A model generated the notes under the pieces. The model ran no database searches. It was not told where the DNA came from and saw only the letters and a list, made by a program, of their open reading frames with translations. Source: Candidatus Omnitrophota bacterium (GTDB lineage Bacteria; Omnitrophota; Gorgyraeia; Zapsychrales; JAHFFX01). From it: DNA of 37,442 nt. How positions within the stretch are numbered: the stretch's first letter is position 1; each line of letters begins with the position of its first letter. The stretch spans positions 1 to 37,442 of the forward strand of contig JAHFFY010000015.1 of NCBI GenBank assembly GCA_023247705.1, written 5' to 3'. Both the position numbers and the translations under genes were made by a program. Shown piece after piece: positions 9,240 through 18,202 of this stretch.

Positions 9240-9241
9240 TT

Positions 9242-10465
9242 ATGAAAACACTCAAACAAACCGGACAAGGGATCACCCGTTTATATTTGCGCAATTTTTA
9301 TTCACGCAAGAAATACGTGGAGGAGAAAGTCAAGGCGATCATTGAAGACGTTAAGTTAAACGGCGATGAAGGGATTTTGAAATATACCCGTCGTTTTGAT
9401 AAAGTTAAAATGACCAGCAAAGAACTACGGGTGGATGAAAGCGAGATCAGCGGGTCTTTCCAGAACATCACCAGCGAATTCATCGGGACTTTAAAGTTCA
9501 TCATCAATAACGTGGAGGCCTTTTACCGCAAGCAGCTCAAGAAACCCGCGCGGATCAAAAACGACGAAGGGATCATGCTCAAAGAAAATATCCGGCCGCT
9601 TGAATCCGTTGGGATTTATATCCCGGCCGGAACCGCACCATTGGTTTCCTCCGTTTATATGACCACCATTCCGGCCAAGGTCGCCGGTGTCAAACGGGTC
9701 GTGATCGCCACCCCGCCTAACAAAGAAGGCCAGATTAATCCCTATATCCTCGCGGTGGCCAGTCTTTTGAAGGTTCATGAGATTTATAAAATCGGCGGTG
9801 CGCAGGCGATCGCGGCATTGGCGTTTGGAACAAAGTCCATTGCTCCCGTGGACAAGATCATCGGTCCGGGCAATATGTATGTGACCGAAGCCAAACGGCA
9901 GCTGTTCGGCTATGTGGACATCGATATGCTGGCCGGCCCGACGGAATTGGTGATCATTGCCAACCGTCACAGCAACGTGGATTATGTGGTCGCGGATCTG
10001 GAGGCCCAGATGGAGCATGTGGGCGGGTTATCGATTTTGATTTCGACTTCTAAACAATTGATCCGCCAGGTTCGCAAGCGTGTCGCCAATGGCTACAGCA
10101 TTTTTGCCAAAAATATGGATGAGGCCGTGATGATTGCTAACCAGATCGCGCCGGAACATTTGCAGATTTTAACCAACAACCCGTTGAGTATTGCCTCTAA
10201 GATTACCAACGCCGGGGCCATTTTTCTCGGGCCGTACAGCCCGACGGCGATCGGCGATTATGTGGCCGGCCCCAGTCACGTGCTGCCGACCTTGGGCACC
10301 GCCCGGTTTTTTTCCGGGTTGTGTTTGTCGGACTTCATGAAGACGAGCCATGTGATTTCTTATTCCAAGAAAGCGTTGGAGAAAATCCGCGAACCGTTAG
10401 AAAAGATCGCCGGGATTGAAGGGCTTTATAAACATTCGGAATCGGTGAAGGTGAGATTTGATTAA
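9242..10465 (+). CDS. hisD: histidinol dehydrogenase
   Basis: HisD (407 residues) catalyses the last two steps of histidine synthesis, L-histidinol to L-histidine, using NAD and Zn. The signature run from SVGIYIPAGTAPL to IIGPGNMYVTEAKR is intact. Probable Zn ligands are Gln256 and His259 in AQMEHVGG, Asp339 in IGDYVAGPSHVLPT and His398 near the end (YKHSESVKVR). Glu305-His306 (PEHLQI) match the catalytic pair. The usual AQAEHD reads AQMEHV here. The start lies 2 nt after the alaS stop, so hisD probably belongs to the same transcript. It opens a histidine block that runs to hisI. Confidence 0.95.
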   Translation: MKTLKQTGQGITRLYLRNFYSRKKYVEEKVKAIIEDVKLNGDEGILKYTRRFDKVKMTSKELRVDESEISGSFQNITSEFIGTLKFIINNVEAFYRKQLKKPARIKNDEGIMLKENIRPLESVGIYIPAGTAPLVSSVYMTTIPAKVAGVKRVVIATPPNKEGQINPYILAVASLLKVHEIYKIGGAQAIAALAFGTKSIAPVDKIIGPGNMYVTEAKRQLFGYVDIDMLAGPTELVIIANRHSNVDYVVADLEAQMEHVGGLSILISTSKQLIRQVRKRVANGYSIFAKNMDEAVMIANQIAPEHLQILTNNPLSIASKITNAGAIFLGPYSPTAIGDYVAGPSHVLPTLGTARFFSGLCLSDFMKTSHVISYSKKALEKIREPLEKIAGIEGLYKHSESVKVRFD

Positions 10466-10522
10466 TTTGAACACTTACGCCAGACACCATCATTGCGTAA
10501 TGATAAATCGAAAGGATAACTT

Positions 10523-11146
10523 ATGGCACAGCGCAAAGCGAGTTTAGAACGAAAGAGTAAAGAGACCGAGATCAAGGCGGAATTAAACCTCGACGGCAGC
10601 GGTCAGACCAAGATCAAAACTCCGATCGGTATTCTCGACCATATGCTGGAATTGTTTTCCTTTCATGGTTTTTTTGATCTGAACCTCGAGGTGAAAGGCG
10701 ATACGCACATCGATATTCATCACACCAACGAGGATATCGGGATTGTATTAGGGAAGGCTTTTAAGAAAGCGCTGGATGAGAAGGAAGGGATCAAACGCTT
10801 TGGTTCTGCGTTTGCACCAATGGAATCGACATTAGGTCATTCCGTAATTGATATCAGTGGAAGGGGGTATTTAAAATTATTGCTTGATGGAAAGAAACCA
10901 GGTGATCTGCCTCCGATCAGCAATCAGGGAGAATATACGTTTATTTATTTAGAACATTTTTTGGAATCTTTCGTCAAGCAATTAGGGGCTAATTTAATTG
11001 TTAATATTCAAAACCCAGATGGATCCGGAGATTTACACACTGTTATGGAAACCGTTTTTAAATCCCTCGGTATGGCGCTCGATCAAGCGATTCAAATCGA
11101 TCCTCGCCGAAAAGGAATTCCTTCCACCAAAGGAATCATTGACTAA
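10523..11146 (+). CDS. hisB: imidazoleglycerol-phosphate dehydratase HisB (altered metal-site motifs)
   Basis: The 207-residue protein matches monofunctional HisB, which dehydrates imidazole glycerol phosphate using two Mn ions. The first half is classical: GILDHMLELFSFHGFFDL and HHTNED at residues 66-71. The second half departs from the family. PMDEAL reads PMESTL (99-104), SGRPY reads SGRGY, and the C-terminal HHxxE metal motif reads LHTVME (171-176), so one of the paired histidines is Thr173. From about 10795 to 11060 the DNA is AT-richer than its surroundings. The altered residues could mean changed activity, a diverged paralogue or recombination. AAAGGA at 10511-10516 precedes the ATG. 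The stop overlaps the hisH start by 1 nt. Confidence 0.85.
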   Translation: MAQRKASLERKSKETEIKAELNLDGSGQTKIKTPIGILDHMLELFSFHGFFDLNLEVKGDTHIDIHHTNEDIGIVLGKAFKKALDEKEGIKRFGSAFAPMESTLGHSVIDISGRGYLKLLLDGKKPGDLPPISNQGEYTFIYLEHFLESFVKQLGANLIVNIQNPDGSGDLHTVMETVFKSLGMALDQAIQIDPRRKGIPSTKGIID

Positions 11147-11775
11147 TGATTGCGATTATCGATTATGGGATGGGAAATTTGCGCAGCGTTCAGAAAGCGC
11201 TGGAACGCGTGGGCGCCAAGGCAGCGATCACCCAGAATCCGCAGGATATTTTGCAAGCAGAGAAGGTCGTGTTACCCGGCGTGGGTGCCATGCAGCCGGC
11301 GATGAAGAAGCTGGAAGAACTCAAATTGATTCCAACCATTAAAGACGTCATCCGTGACGGGAAACCGTTTTTGGGGATCTGCCTGGGGCTGCAGCTTCTT
11401 TTTGAAAAAGGTTTTGAGGGTGGGGAAGTCGACGGGCTGGGGATTTTTCCCGGAACAGTCCAGCGTTTCACCAATCTAAAAGTGCCGCACATGGGTTGGA
11501 ACCAGATCAGGATCGTTCAAAAAGCATGTCCGCTTTTTGACGGGATCAAAGAATCCAGTAATTTTTATTTTTGTCATTCTTACTATGTGAATCCAATCGA
11601 CCGTTCCCAGGTGGCCACAACGACGGACTATGGCCTTAATTTCCCGTCGGCGATTGCGAAAGACAATGTTTTTGGCGTGCAATTCCATCCGGAGAAAAGT
11701 CAGGCCTTGGGGCTGGCGGTTTTGAAAAATTTTACGCAGGTGAGCTGCTCACAGACGAAGGCAGGTGCATTATGA
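11146..11775 (+). CDS. hisH: imidazole glycerol phosphate synthase, glutamine amidotransferase subunit
   Basis: HisH (209 residues) hydrolyses glutamine and channels ammonia to HisF. It is a class I amidotransferase. The start IAIIDYGMGNLRSV is typical, the nucleophile is Cys79 in GICLGLQ, and the partner residues are His181 and Glu183 in FGVQFHPEKSQ. It overlaps hisB by 1 nt (TAATG) and hisA by 4 nt (ATGA), so translation is probably coupled. Length and motifs are normal for the family. Confidence 0.96.
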   Translation: MIAIIDYGMGNLRSVQKALERVGAKAAITQNPQDILQAEKVVLPGVGAMQPAMKKLEELKLIPTIKDVIRDGKPFLGICLGLQLLFEKGFEGGEVDGLGIFPGTVQRFTNLKVPHMGWNQIRIVQKACPLFDGIKESSNFYFCHSYYVNPIDRSQVATTTDYGLNFPSAIAKDNVFGVQFHPEKSQALGLAVLKNFTQVSCSQTKAGAL

Positions 11776-12506
11776 TGGTCATTCCGGCGATCGACATCAA
11801 AGACGGCAAGGTTGTTCGGTTGAAACAGGGCCGTTTTGACGATGTGACGGTTTATTCTGATGATCCGGTGGCGTTTGCCAAAAAGTGGGCGGCCGCGGGG
11901 GCGGAGTTATTGCACCTCGTTGATCTGGATGGCGCCAGAACGGGAAAGGCGAAAAATTTTGAGATCATCACCAAAATTGCCACGTCCGTCAAGATTCCGG
12001 TTCAAATCGGAGGCGGGATTCGCAAGCCATACGATATCGCGCGTTATCTTTCGGCCGGATTGGTGGATCGGGTGATTCTCGGGACCCAGGCCATCGAGAA
12101 CACGACATTCTTGAAACGGGCGATTGAGGAATGGAAAGAAAAGATCGTGGTGAGTCTGGACTGTTCCGATGGTTATGTCGCTACCAAAGGTTGGACGTCC
12201 GTTTCGGAATTGAAAGCCACGGCGTTCGCGATGGAGCTACAAAGTCTCGGGGTGCAGTTTTTAATTTATACCGATATCAGCCGTGACGGAACGTTGACCG
12301 GACCGAATGTCCAGGGGATCCAAGAATTGTTGGAAGCGATCGATATTCCGGTTATCGCCTCGGGAGGGATTTCCAAAATCGATGATATCAAGAGTCTTCT
12401 GCCGCTGGAAATCAAGGGGCTGATCGGTGTCATCACCGGAAAAGCGATTTACGAAGGAAAAATTGACTTAAGCGAAGCCATCAAATTATGCTCACCAAAA
12501 GAATAA
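11772..12506 (+). CDS. hisA: ProFAR isomerase
   Basis: HisA (244 residues) is a TIM-barrel isomerase that opens the ribose ring of ProFAR to give PRFAR, the substrate of HisF. The catalytic aspartates are Asp8 in IPAIDIKDG and Asp168 in [12 protein letters not shown]. The phosphate-binding glycine motifs VQIGGGIR and VIASGGIS are present in both half-barrels. Its first codon overlaps the hisH stop, with a second in-frame ATG at 11775. Its last 19 nt overlap the hisF start. No unusual features. Confidence 0.96.
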   Translation: MMVIPAIDIKDGKVVRLKQGRFDDVTVYSDDPVAFAKKWAAAGAELLHLVDLDGARTGKAKNFEIITKIATSVKIPVQIGGGIRKPYDIARYLSAGLVDRVILGTQAIENTTFLKRAIEEWKEKIVVSLDCSDGYVATKGWTSVSELKATAFAMELQSLGVQFLIYTDISRDGTLTGPNVQGIQELLEAIDIPVIASGGISKIDDIKSLLPLEIKGLIGVITGKAIYEGKIDLSEAIKLCSPKE

Positions 12507-13336
12507 TTCCTTGTTTGGATGTGAAGGATGGCCGGGTCGTCAAAGGAGTTAATTTTGTCAGTCTTCGCGATGCCGGAGATCCGGTCAGTGTCGCCGAAAG
12601 TTATAACGATCACCGGGCGGATGAATTGGTTTTTTTGGATATCACGGCGAGTTACGAGCGACGTTCGATTTTTATAGATGTGGTCAAGCAGACGGCTGAA
12701 AAAATTTTTATGCCCTTGACCGTGGGCGGGGGTATCGGGAGTGTTCAGGATATCCGGGATTTATTAAACGCCGGTGCGGACAAAGTATCAATCAATACCG
12801 CAGCGGTCAAACATCCTAATCTGATCAGGGATGCCGCGCAGCGTTTCGGCAGTCAGTGCATCGTGGTGGCGATCGATGCCAAACGTGTTATTGAGCTTCC
12901 TTCTAGTAAACAGAACACTAAATTTCCTACCAGCGTCTTGGATCCTAGTGAGAGATTTAGTGTTGGAAAGGAAAAACTCAATAAGGGTCAATGGGAAGTC
13001 TTTACGCATGGGGGGCGCACACCGACTGGGAAAGACGCGGTCCAATGGGCCCAAGAGGTTGAGCGGTTGGGAGCCGGCGAGATCCTTTTAACAAGCATGG
13101 ATTATGACGGAACCAAAAACGGATTTGATCTGGCCTTGACGAAATCAATCTGCCGGACGGTGAATATCCCGGTCATTGCCTCGGGTGGCGCTGGAACAAA
13201 AGAAGATTTTTATCACGTATTCGCCGAGACCGGCGCGGACGCGGCCCTGGCGGCGTCGGTTTTTCATTACGGAGAAATATCAGTCCAGGACGTTAAAGAG
13301 TATCTAAAAATAAAATCAATCGAGGTACGTTTATGA
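12488..13336 (+). CDS. hisF: imidazole glycerol phosphate synthase cyclase subunit with an inserted segment
   Basis: HisF (282 residues) makes imidazole glycerol phosphate and AICAR from PRFAR with ammonia from HisH. Asp11 ([14 protein letters not shown]) and Asp130 (AIDAKR) are the catalytic pair, and the phosphate loops [14 protein letters not shown] and [12 protein letters not shown] are intact. The protein is about 25-30 residues longer than usual. The extra length is one insert at about residues 135-163, between IDAKRV and [16 protein letters not shown], where most HisF proteins need only a few residues. The inserted DNA is AT-rich and contains nested inverted repeats, listed separately. 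The reading frame stays open, so the protein is probably still functional. Confidence 0.95.
   Translation: MLTKRIIPCLDVKDGRVVKGVNFVSLRDAGDPVSVAESYNDHRADELVFLDITASYERRSIFIDVVKQTAEKIFMPLTVGGGIGSVQDIRDLLNAGADKVSINTAAVKHPNLIRDAAQRFGSQCIVVAIDAKRVIELPSSKQNTKFPTSVLDPSERFSVGKEKLNKGQWEVFTHGGRTPTGKDAVQWAQEVERLGAGEILLTSMDYDGTKNGFDLALTKSICRTVNIPVIASGGAGTKEDFYHVFAETGADAALAASVFHYGEISVQDVKEYLKIKSIEVRL
12897..12973 (+). repeat. in-frame palindromic insert within hisF
   Basis: Inverted repeats TTCCTT (12897-12902) / AAGGAA (12968-12973) and AACACTAAAT (12914-12923) / ATTTAGTGTT (12955-12964) flank a 31-nt centre. Together they would fold as one long stem-loop. The segment coincides with the extra residues of HisF and differs from the surrounding DNA in base composition. 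The arrangement resembles small palindromic elements that insert in frame into protein genes, such as those of Rickettsia. Its identity as a mobile repeat is inferred from this single copy. Confidence 0.55.
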
Positions 13337-13686
13337 AACCTGAAGAAAAAATTATTTTAACCCCGAGGACACTGAATCAACTAAAATTCAACGACCAGGG
13401 ACTGATTCCATCGATCATCCAGGATGATCAATCGAAGGACGTCTTGATGATGGCCTTCATGAATCTGGAATCGATCAAACGCACGATTAAAGAAGGAAAG
13501 ACCTGTTTTTGGTCGCGCTCACGCAAGGAATATTGGATCAAGGGGATGACCTCCGGGCATTTCCAATTCGTCAAAGGAATTTATTACGATTGCGACTGCG
13601 ATTGTCTTTTGATCAAAGTCCGCCAGGTCGGTTCGGCGTGCCACACCATGAAACGCAGTTGTTTTTACCGGAAACTGAAAACATAA
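13333..13686 (+). CDS. hisI: phosphoribosyl-AMP cyclohydrolase
   Basis: This is a stand-alone cyclohydrolase (117 residues) without a fused HisE domain. It opens the adenine ring of PR-AMP, an early step of histidine synthesis. The Zn/Mg motifs are present: [31 protein letters not shown] and [11 protein letters not shown]. The usual TSGN reads TSGH and ACHTG reads ACHTM. It overlaps the end of hisF by 4 nt (ATGA) and ends 3 nt before trpE. No hisE or hisG is in the window. Confidence 0.95.
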   Translation: MKPEEKIILTPRTLNQLKFNDQGLIPSIIQDDQSKDVLMMAFMNLESIKRTIKEGKTCFWSRSRKEYWIKGMTSGHFQFVKGIYYDCDCDCLLIKVRQVGSACHTMKRSCFYRKLKT

Positions 13687-13689
13687 AAT

Positions 13690-15204
13690 ATGTATTATCC
13701 TTCTCAAAAAGAATTCTTAAAGTTTACGGCCGCCGGCGCGAAAGGCAATCTGGTTCCGGTCTATAAGGAGATCTTAGCGGATCTGGAAACACCGGTGTCG
13801 GCTTATTTCAAACTGGCGCAAAATAGCCCGTACTCATTTCTGCTGGAATCCGTCGAGGGTGAAGAGAAAGTGGCACGCTATTCGTTTCTTGCGCGAGATC
13901 CGGAATTGCTCTTTGAGAGTAAGAATGGCACGGCGAAAATGGTCCGGTTTAAAGACGGCCAAGCTTTAACCGATAATCAATCGGTCACCAGGACGCCGTT
14001 ATCGTTTATTCGGGATCTGATGGCAAAATACCGATTGATTCCCATGCCCGGATTACCGCGATTTTGCGGCGGAATGGTGGGATACATCGGTTATGATGTC
14101 GTGCGGTTCTTTGAAAAATTGCCGGTCCAAACGACCGATGATTTGAATTTGCCGGACACATTTTTTGTGTTGGCCAAGAACCTGGTCATTTTCGATCACC
14201 TGAATCATAAAATCAAAGTGGTGTCCTGTGTTGAATTTGATGCCAACAGTTCACAGGACGAGAAGATCAGGAATTTTGAAAAGGCCATCAGCGCCATTGA
14301 TGGGATCATTTCGGAATTAATCAAACCTTGGGAACGTCGGCCTTCCCCGCAATTTAAAGAAGAAGAGATTCCGGTGACCTCCAACGTTACCGAAGCCGAT
14401 TTTGTCGGGATCGTTAAGGAAGCCAAGAAAAAAATTAAGGCCGGGGATATTATTCAGGTTGTTTTGTCACAGCGGTTTCAGGTGTCCGTCAAAACCAATC
14501 CGTTTAATATTTACCGGACGTTAAGGGCATTAAATCCGTCGCCTTATATGTATTACTTAAATTTTGGTGATTTACAGATCGTCGGTTCTTCGCCAGAGCT
14601 TTTGGTTAGATGTGAAGATGATGTGGTTGAGACCCGTCCGATTGCCGGCACACGTCCGCGCGGTGCCAACGAAAAAAAGGACGCACAACTCGCTAAAAGT
14701 CTGTTGAATGATTCCAAAGAGAAAGCGGAACATGTCATGCTGGTGGATTTGGGACGCAATGATCTGGGGCGGGTTTGTCAGAAAGGTTCGGTCAAGGTTT
14801 CTGAATTTATGAAGATCGAAAAATATTCGCATGTGATGCATCTGGTAAGCAATATCACAGGAACGCTGGAGCGAAAAAAAGACAGCCTGGATGTCCTCGA
14901 GGCTTGTTTTCCGGCCGGGACGGTTTCCGGGGCCCCGAAAATCCGGGCCATGGAGATCATTGAAGATTTGGAGAAGGTAAGACGCGGGCCTTACGCGGGC
15001 GCGATCGGTTATTTCAGCTTCTCCGGAAATCTTGATACGTGTATCACGATCCGAACCATTGTTGTGAGCAAAGGCAAGGCGTATGTGCAGGCAGGAGCCG
15101 GGATTGTAGCTGATTCCGTTCCTCGGAAAGAATATCAGGAAACCATGAATAAGGCCAAAGCCCAGATGATGGCAATCAAAATTGCTCATACGCAAATTAT
15201 GTGA
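13690..15204 (+). CDS. trpE: anthranilate synthase component I
   Basis: TrpE (504 residues) converts chorismate to anthranilate with ammonia from a TrpG partner, starting tryptophan synthesis. The N-terminal regulatory part contains SPYSFLLESVEG, which matches the tryptophan feedback site (LLES). The chorismate-binding domain is complete: DIIQVVLSQRF, PSPYMYYLNFGD, ETRPIAGTRPRGA, LVDLGRNDLGRV, FPAGTVSGAPKIRAMEII and YAGAIGYFSF. It follows hisI by 3 nt, so histidine and tryptophan genes share a transcript. trpG is absent downstream. Anthranilate rather than p-aminobenzoate synthesis is favoured by the LLES motif. Confidence 0.93.
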   Translation: MYYPSQKEFLKFTAAGAKGNLVPVYKEILADLETPVSAYFKLAQNSPYSFLLESVEGEEKVARYSFLARDPELLFESKNGTAKMVRFKDGQALTDNQSVTRTPLSFIRDLMAKYRLIPMPGLPRFCGGMVGYIGYDVVRFFEKLPVQTTDDLNLPDTFFVLAKNLVIFDHLNHKIKVVSCVEFDANSSQDEKIRNFEKAISAIDGIISELIKPWERRPSPQFKEEEIPVTSNVTEADFVGIVKEAKKKIKAGDIIQVVLSQRFQVSVKTNPFNIYRTLRALNPSPYMYYLNFGDLQIVGSSPELLVRCEDDVVETRPIAGTRPRGANEKKDAQLAKSLLNDSKEKAEHVMLVDLGRNDLGRVCQKGSVKVSEFMKIEKYSHVMHLVSNITGTLERKKDSLDVLEACFPAGTVSGAPKIRAMEIIEDLEKVRRGPYAGAIGYFSFSGNLDTCITIRTIVVSKGKAYVQAGAGIVADSVPRKEYQETMNKAKAQMMAIKIAHTQIM

Positions 15205-15354
15205 TACACTTTTAGCCGTTTATCGGTTTATAAAATTAAAGAGAGTTCTAAAGAATTAAAATCAAAGTATATGAAAGATGGGGGGAGAGTTTAAATCGAT
15301 TTTCGCTCTGCCATGTTCGTTTTTCAAAAGCAAAAAGAAGAAAGGATCAAATCT

Positions 15355-15597
15355 ATGGAAGTAAGAATCAGGTTGCAAAAAGCTGGAAAGACATCAAACA
15401 AGCAATATAACTATCGGATTGTAGCGATCAGCAAGTCTCTGGCCCGTCAGGGGAGACGCTTGGAGACCTTAGGGTTTTATGATCCTGCGAAAAAACCAGC
15501 CATTGTTTCTGTCAACCAGGAAAAATTGGATCAATGGATCAAAAAAGGCGCTCAAATGAGCGAAACGGTCCGCAGTTTGATTAAGCAAAAGGCTTAA
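15355..15597 (+). CDS. rpsP: 30S ribosomal protein S16
   Basis: The 80-residue basic protein matches S16, an assembly protein of the small subunit. It starts MEVRIRLQKAGK and contains NYRIVAISKSLARQGRRLETLGFYDP, the family signature. The ATG at 15355 is used because S16 begins there and AAAGGA (15341-15346) lies at correct spacing; an upstream ATG at 15313 only adds non-conserved residues. The 150 nt between trpE and this start are AT-rich, with no convincing promoter or terminator. The usual rimM-trmD-rplS neighbours are missing; yajC follows. Confidence 0.95.
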   Translation: MEVRIRLQKAGKTSNKQYNYRIVAISKSLARQGRRLETLGFYDPAKKPAIVSVNQEKLDQWIKKGAQMSETVRSLIKQKA

Positions 15598-15703
15598 GAA
15601 ACAGTTTGCGAGTTATTGGGTTCGCGGGTTGTCGGGTTTAAGAAATTTGTTAATCCGTTAAACGCGAAAATTCGATTACTATCTTTCAAGAAAGGACCAC
15701 TAT

Positions 15704-15991
15704 ATGCCTCCAGATCACGCCGCTGCTTCCCCCATGCAATTTATTATTCCCTATGCGATCATCATCATGATTTTTTATTTTCTGGTTTTCAAACCTCAAA
15801 AAGAAAAACAAAAAGAGCAGAAAGCGATGATGAATAATCTGAAAAAGAACGATCAGGTGGTGACCTCCGGTGGCATTCACGCAACAGTTTTAAATGTCAA
15901 AGAAAAAACAGTGGTGGTACGTATTGATGACAATGCAAAAATGGAAATTGATAAGGACGCCATTATATCGGTAAACAAAAGTAATAGTTAA
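15704..15991 (+). CDS. yajC: Sec translocon accessory subunit YajC
   Basis: The 95-residue protein has one N-terminal membrane segment (about residues 10-28) and the cytoplasmic pattern FYFLVFKPQKEKQKEQKAMM, then LKKNDQVVTSGGIHATV, which is the YajC signature. YajC joins SecDF in the accessory complex of the Sec translocon. AAGAAAGGA lies about 10 nt before the ATG. It ends 12 nt upstream of secDF, so the two are probably one operon. The 106 nt between rpsP and yajC hold nothing recognisable. Confidence 0.95.
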   Translation: MPPDHAAASPMQFIIPYAIIIMIFYFLVFKPQKEKQKEQKAMMNNLKKNDQVVTSGGIHATVLNVKEKTVVVRIDDNAKMEIDKDAIISVNKSNS

Positions 15992-16003
15992 AGGGATTGT
16001 TTT

Positions 16004-18199
16004 ATGAAAAATTTAAAGTTGAAAATCGCACTTGTTTTGGCCGTTGTTTTAGCCTCGCTTTATCTCACATTTCCGCTTGAAAAGCGGGTCAATCTTGGCC
16101 TGGATTTAAAAGGAGGCATGCATCTTGTGCTTAAAGTCGAGACCGAGAAATTATCCGATAACGCCAAACAAGACGCGGTCATCCGTGCGATGGAGATCTT
16201 AAGAAATCGGATCGATTCGATGGGCGTTGGAGAAACCGTTATTCAAAGACAGGGCGAAAACCAGATTATCGTTCAGTTGCCGGGGGTCACCGACCGTGAC
16301 ACGGCGTTAGCCATGATTGGCCGGGTTGCTCTTTTGGAATTTAAGTTAGTGAATTCCGATCCGATTATCTTAAAGAACGCTTTGGCTGGTGATGTTCCCA
16401 AAGGATATGAGTTAAAAAATATGAAAGATGAGGCCAGCCAACCGATTCTTTTAGAAGAGAAACCGATTCTGACCGGAGAAGCAATCAAAGACGCGCGGGT
16501 TGATTTTGACCGCAGCGGTTTTGGCGAACCCAAAATTTCCCTGACTTTGAACGGAAGAGGCACCAAAGATTTTGCCGATATCACCCAAAAACATACCGGA
16601 GAGCGCCTAGCGATCGTCCTCGATGGAGAAGTATTGTCCGCCCCGAATATCCGCGAACCGATTTTAAGCGGAACAGCCGAGATTTCAGGGATGTTCAAAT
16701 TTGAAGAGGCCTCGCTTTTGGCGTTGGCTTTACGTTCCGGTTCTTTACCGGCCCCGATGCATGTCGAAGAAGAGAGAACGATCGGACCTTTGTTGGGAAA
16801 GGATTCGATTCACGCCGGTGTCAAGGCGTGTGTCATTGGCGCGGCCAGTGTGTTTATTTTTATGACGATTTATTATCTTCTGTCCGGACTCATTGCGGAC
16901 ATCGCACTGGTCATTAATATGCTGATGATCATTGGAACGATGAGTTTGCTCAATATTCTCATGCCAGGTTCTCAGGTGACACTGACCTTGCCTGGGATCG
17001 CCGGCATTATTTTAACCTTGGGTATGGCGGTTGATGCGAATGTTTTGATCAATGAACGGATTCGGGAAGAGCTCGAAAACGCCCGCCCGCTGAACGTCGC
17101 CATCAATACCGGATTTAACCGCGCGTTTGCCGCGATTTTCGATTCGCATATCACGTCGTTGATCGCTTCTTTTATTTTGTACCAGTTCGGTTCCGGTCCG
17201 ATCAAAGGGTTTGCGGTCACCTTGGCGATCGGTATCATTGTCAGTTTGTTTACCGCGGTCACTGTTACGAAGACAATTTTGGATTTATTGATTCAATTGA
17301 AAGTGGTCAAGACGCTGCCGATGTTGCATATTTTTCATAATCCCAAATTGGATTTTATTTCCGGACGGTTTATGTTTTTTACGCTTTCGGTGATCCTCAC
17401 GATTGCGAGCATTGCTACGATCATTGTTAAAAAAGAGGCCGCATATGGGATTGATTTTACCGGAGGACAAATTCAAGAATATAAATTTGAAAAGGCTGTT
17501 TCTTCCGAAGATCTCCGTCAACATTTGAAGGAGGCTCAAATTGCGGATGTGGTGATTCAGCAATTTGAAAAAAGCCCCGAGATTGTGATGCTGCGCTCCA
17601 ACGAAGACACGTTCAATAAAGTCGTGGAGGTCTTTAAAACGAAGATGCCGGATAATAAGTTTGAAGTGATGCGCATCGAGAAGGTCGGTCCGGTGGTCGG
17701 ACAGAATCTGCGCACGCGGGCCTTGTGGGCGATTGTGCTGTCTTTGGCCGGAATTTTGATTTATATCGGGTTTCGTTTTAAACATTTTGACTTTGCCGCC
17801 GCCGGAGTCATTGCGCTTTTGCATGACGTTTTGATGGCCGCGGGGATAACCGTCATGCTGGGTCATCAGATCGATCTTTTGGTGGTGACGGCGTTGCTGA
17901 CCATTGCCGGTTACTCGATCAGCGACACGATTGTGACTTATGACCGCGTCAGAGAAAACTTAATCAAAATCCGAAATAAAAGCCTGGCCGAGATTATTAA
18001 TCTCAGTATCAATCAAACCTTGGGACGGACGATTCTGACAACTGGCGTTACTCTTTTATCGGTGATCGCGCTGTTTCTGTTTGGTGGTTCTGTTTTGCAT
18101 ACCTTTGCACTCTGTTTATTGATCGGATTTTCTTGCGGTGCCTATTCGACGATTTTTATCGCGTCTCCGCTTGTTTTGGCCTGGCAAAAGAAAAAATAA
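16004..18199 (+). CDS. secDF: protein translocase SecDF (fused)
   Basis: SecD and SecF are one 731-residue chain that uses the proton gradient to assist secretion through SecYEG. SecD features are an N-terminal membrane helix, GLDLKGGMHLVL, the P1 domain from about residue 40 to 260, and transmembrane motif GMAVDANVLINERIREE. The SecF half starts at about residue 450 with a membrane helix, GIDFTGGQIQEYKF, and later GYSISDTIVTYDRVREN. Roughly twelve membrane segments are expected. AAGGGA precedes the ATG. A fused SecDF occurs in many lineages, so it is not odd in itself. The mfd-like gene starts 3 nt after the stop. Confidence 0.96.
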   Translation: MKNLKLKIALVLAVVLASLYLTFPLEKRVNLGLDLKGGMHLVLKVETEKLSDNAKQDAVIRAMEILRNRIDSMGVGETVIQRQGENQIIVQLPGVTDRDTALAMIGRVALLEFKLVNSDPIILKNALAGDVPKGYELKNMKDEASQPILLEEKPILTGEAIKDARVDFDRSGFGEPKISLTLNGRGTKDFADITQKHTGERLAIVLDGEVLSAPNIREPILSGTAEISGMFKFEEASLLALALRSGSLPAPMHVEEERTIGPLLGKDSIHAGVKACVIGAASVFIFMTIYYLLSGLIADIALVINMLMIIGTMSLLNILMPGSQVTLTLPGIAGIILTLGMAVDANVLINERIREELENARPLNVAINTGFNRAFAAIFDSHITSLIASFILYQFGSGPIKGFAVTLAIGIIVSLFTAVTVTKTILDLLIQLKVVKTLPMLHIFHNPKLDFISGRFMFFTLSVILTIASIATIIVKKEAAYGIDFTGGQIQEYKFEKAVSSEDLRQHLKEAQIADVVIQQFEKSPEIVMLRSNEDTFNKVVEVFKTKMPDNKFEVMRIEKVGPVVGQNLRTRALWAIVLSLAGILIYIGFRFKHFDFAAAGVIALLHDVLMAAGITVMLGHQIDLLVVTALLTIAGYSISDTIVTYDRVRENLIKIRNKSLAEIINLSINQTLGRTILTTGVTLLSVIALFLFGGSVLHTFALCLLIGFSCGAYSTIFIASPLVLAWQKKK

Positions 18200-18202
18200 G
18201 GA

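Noticed and set aside
10489-10504. ATCATT-GCGT-AATGAT palindrome before hisB as a terminator or operator
   Set aside because: The stem is only 6 bp, AT-rich, without a T run and close to the hisB ribosome binding site. It is too weak to call a regulatory site.
12488-13336. A frameshift or intein as the cause of the long HisF
   Set aside because: The frame is continuous, the extra piece is only about 25-30 residues, far too short for an intein, and it has no splicing motifs.
14205-15195. Long minus-strand frames opposite trpE and other genes
   Set aside because: They mirror conserved plus-strand genes with full family motifs and show no start signals of their own.
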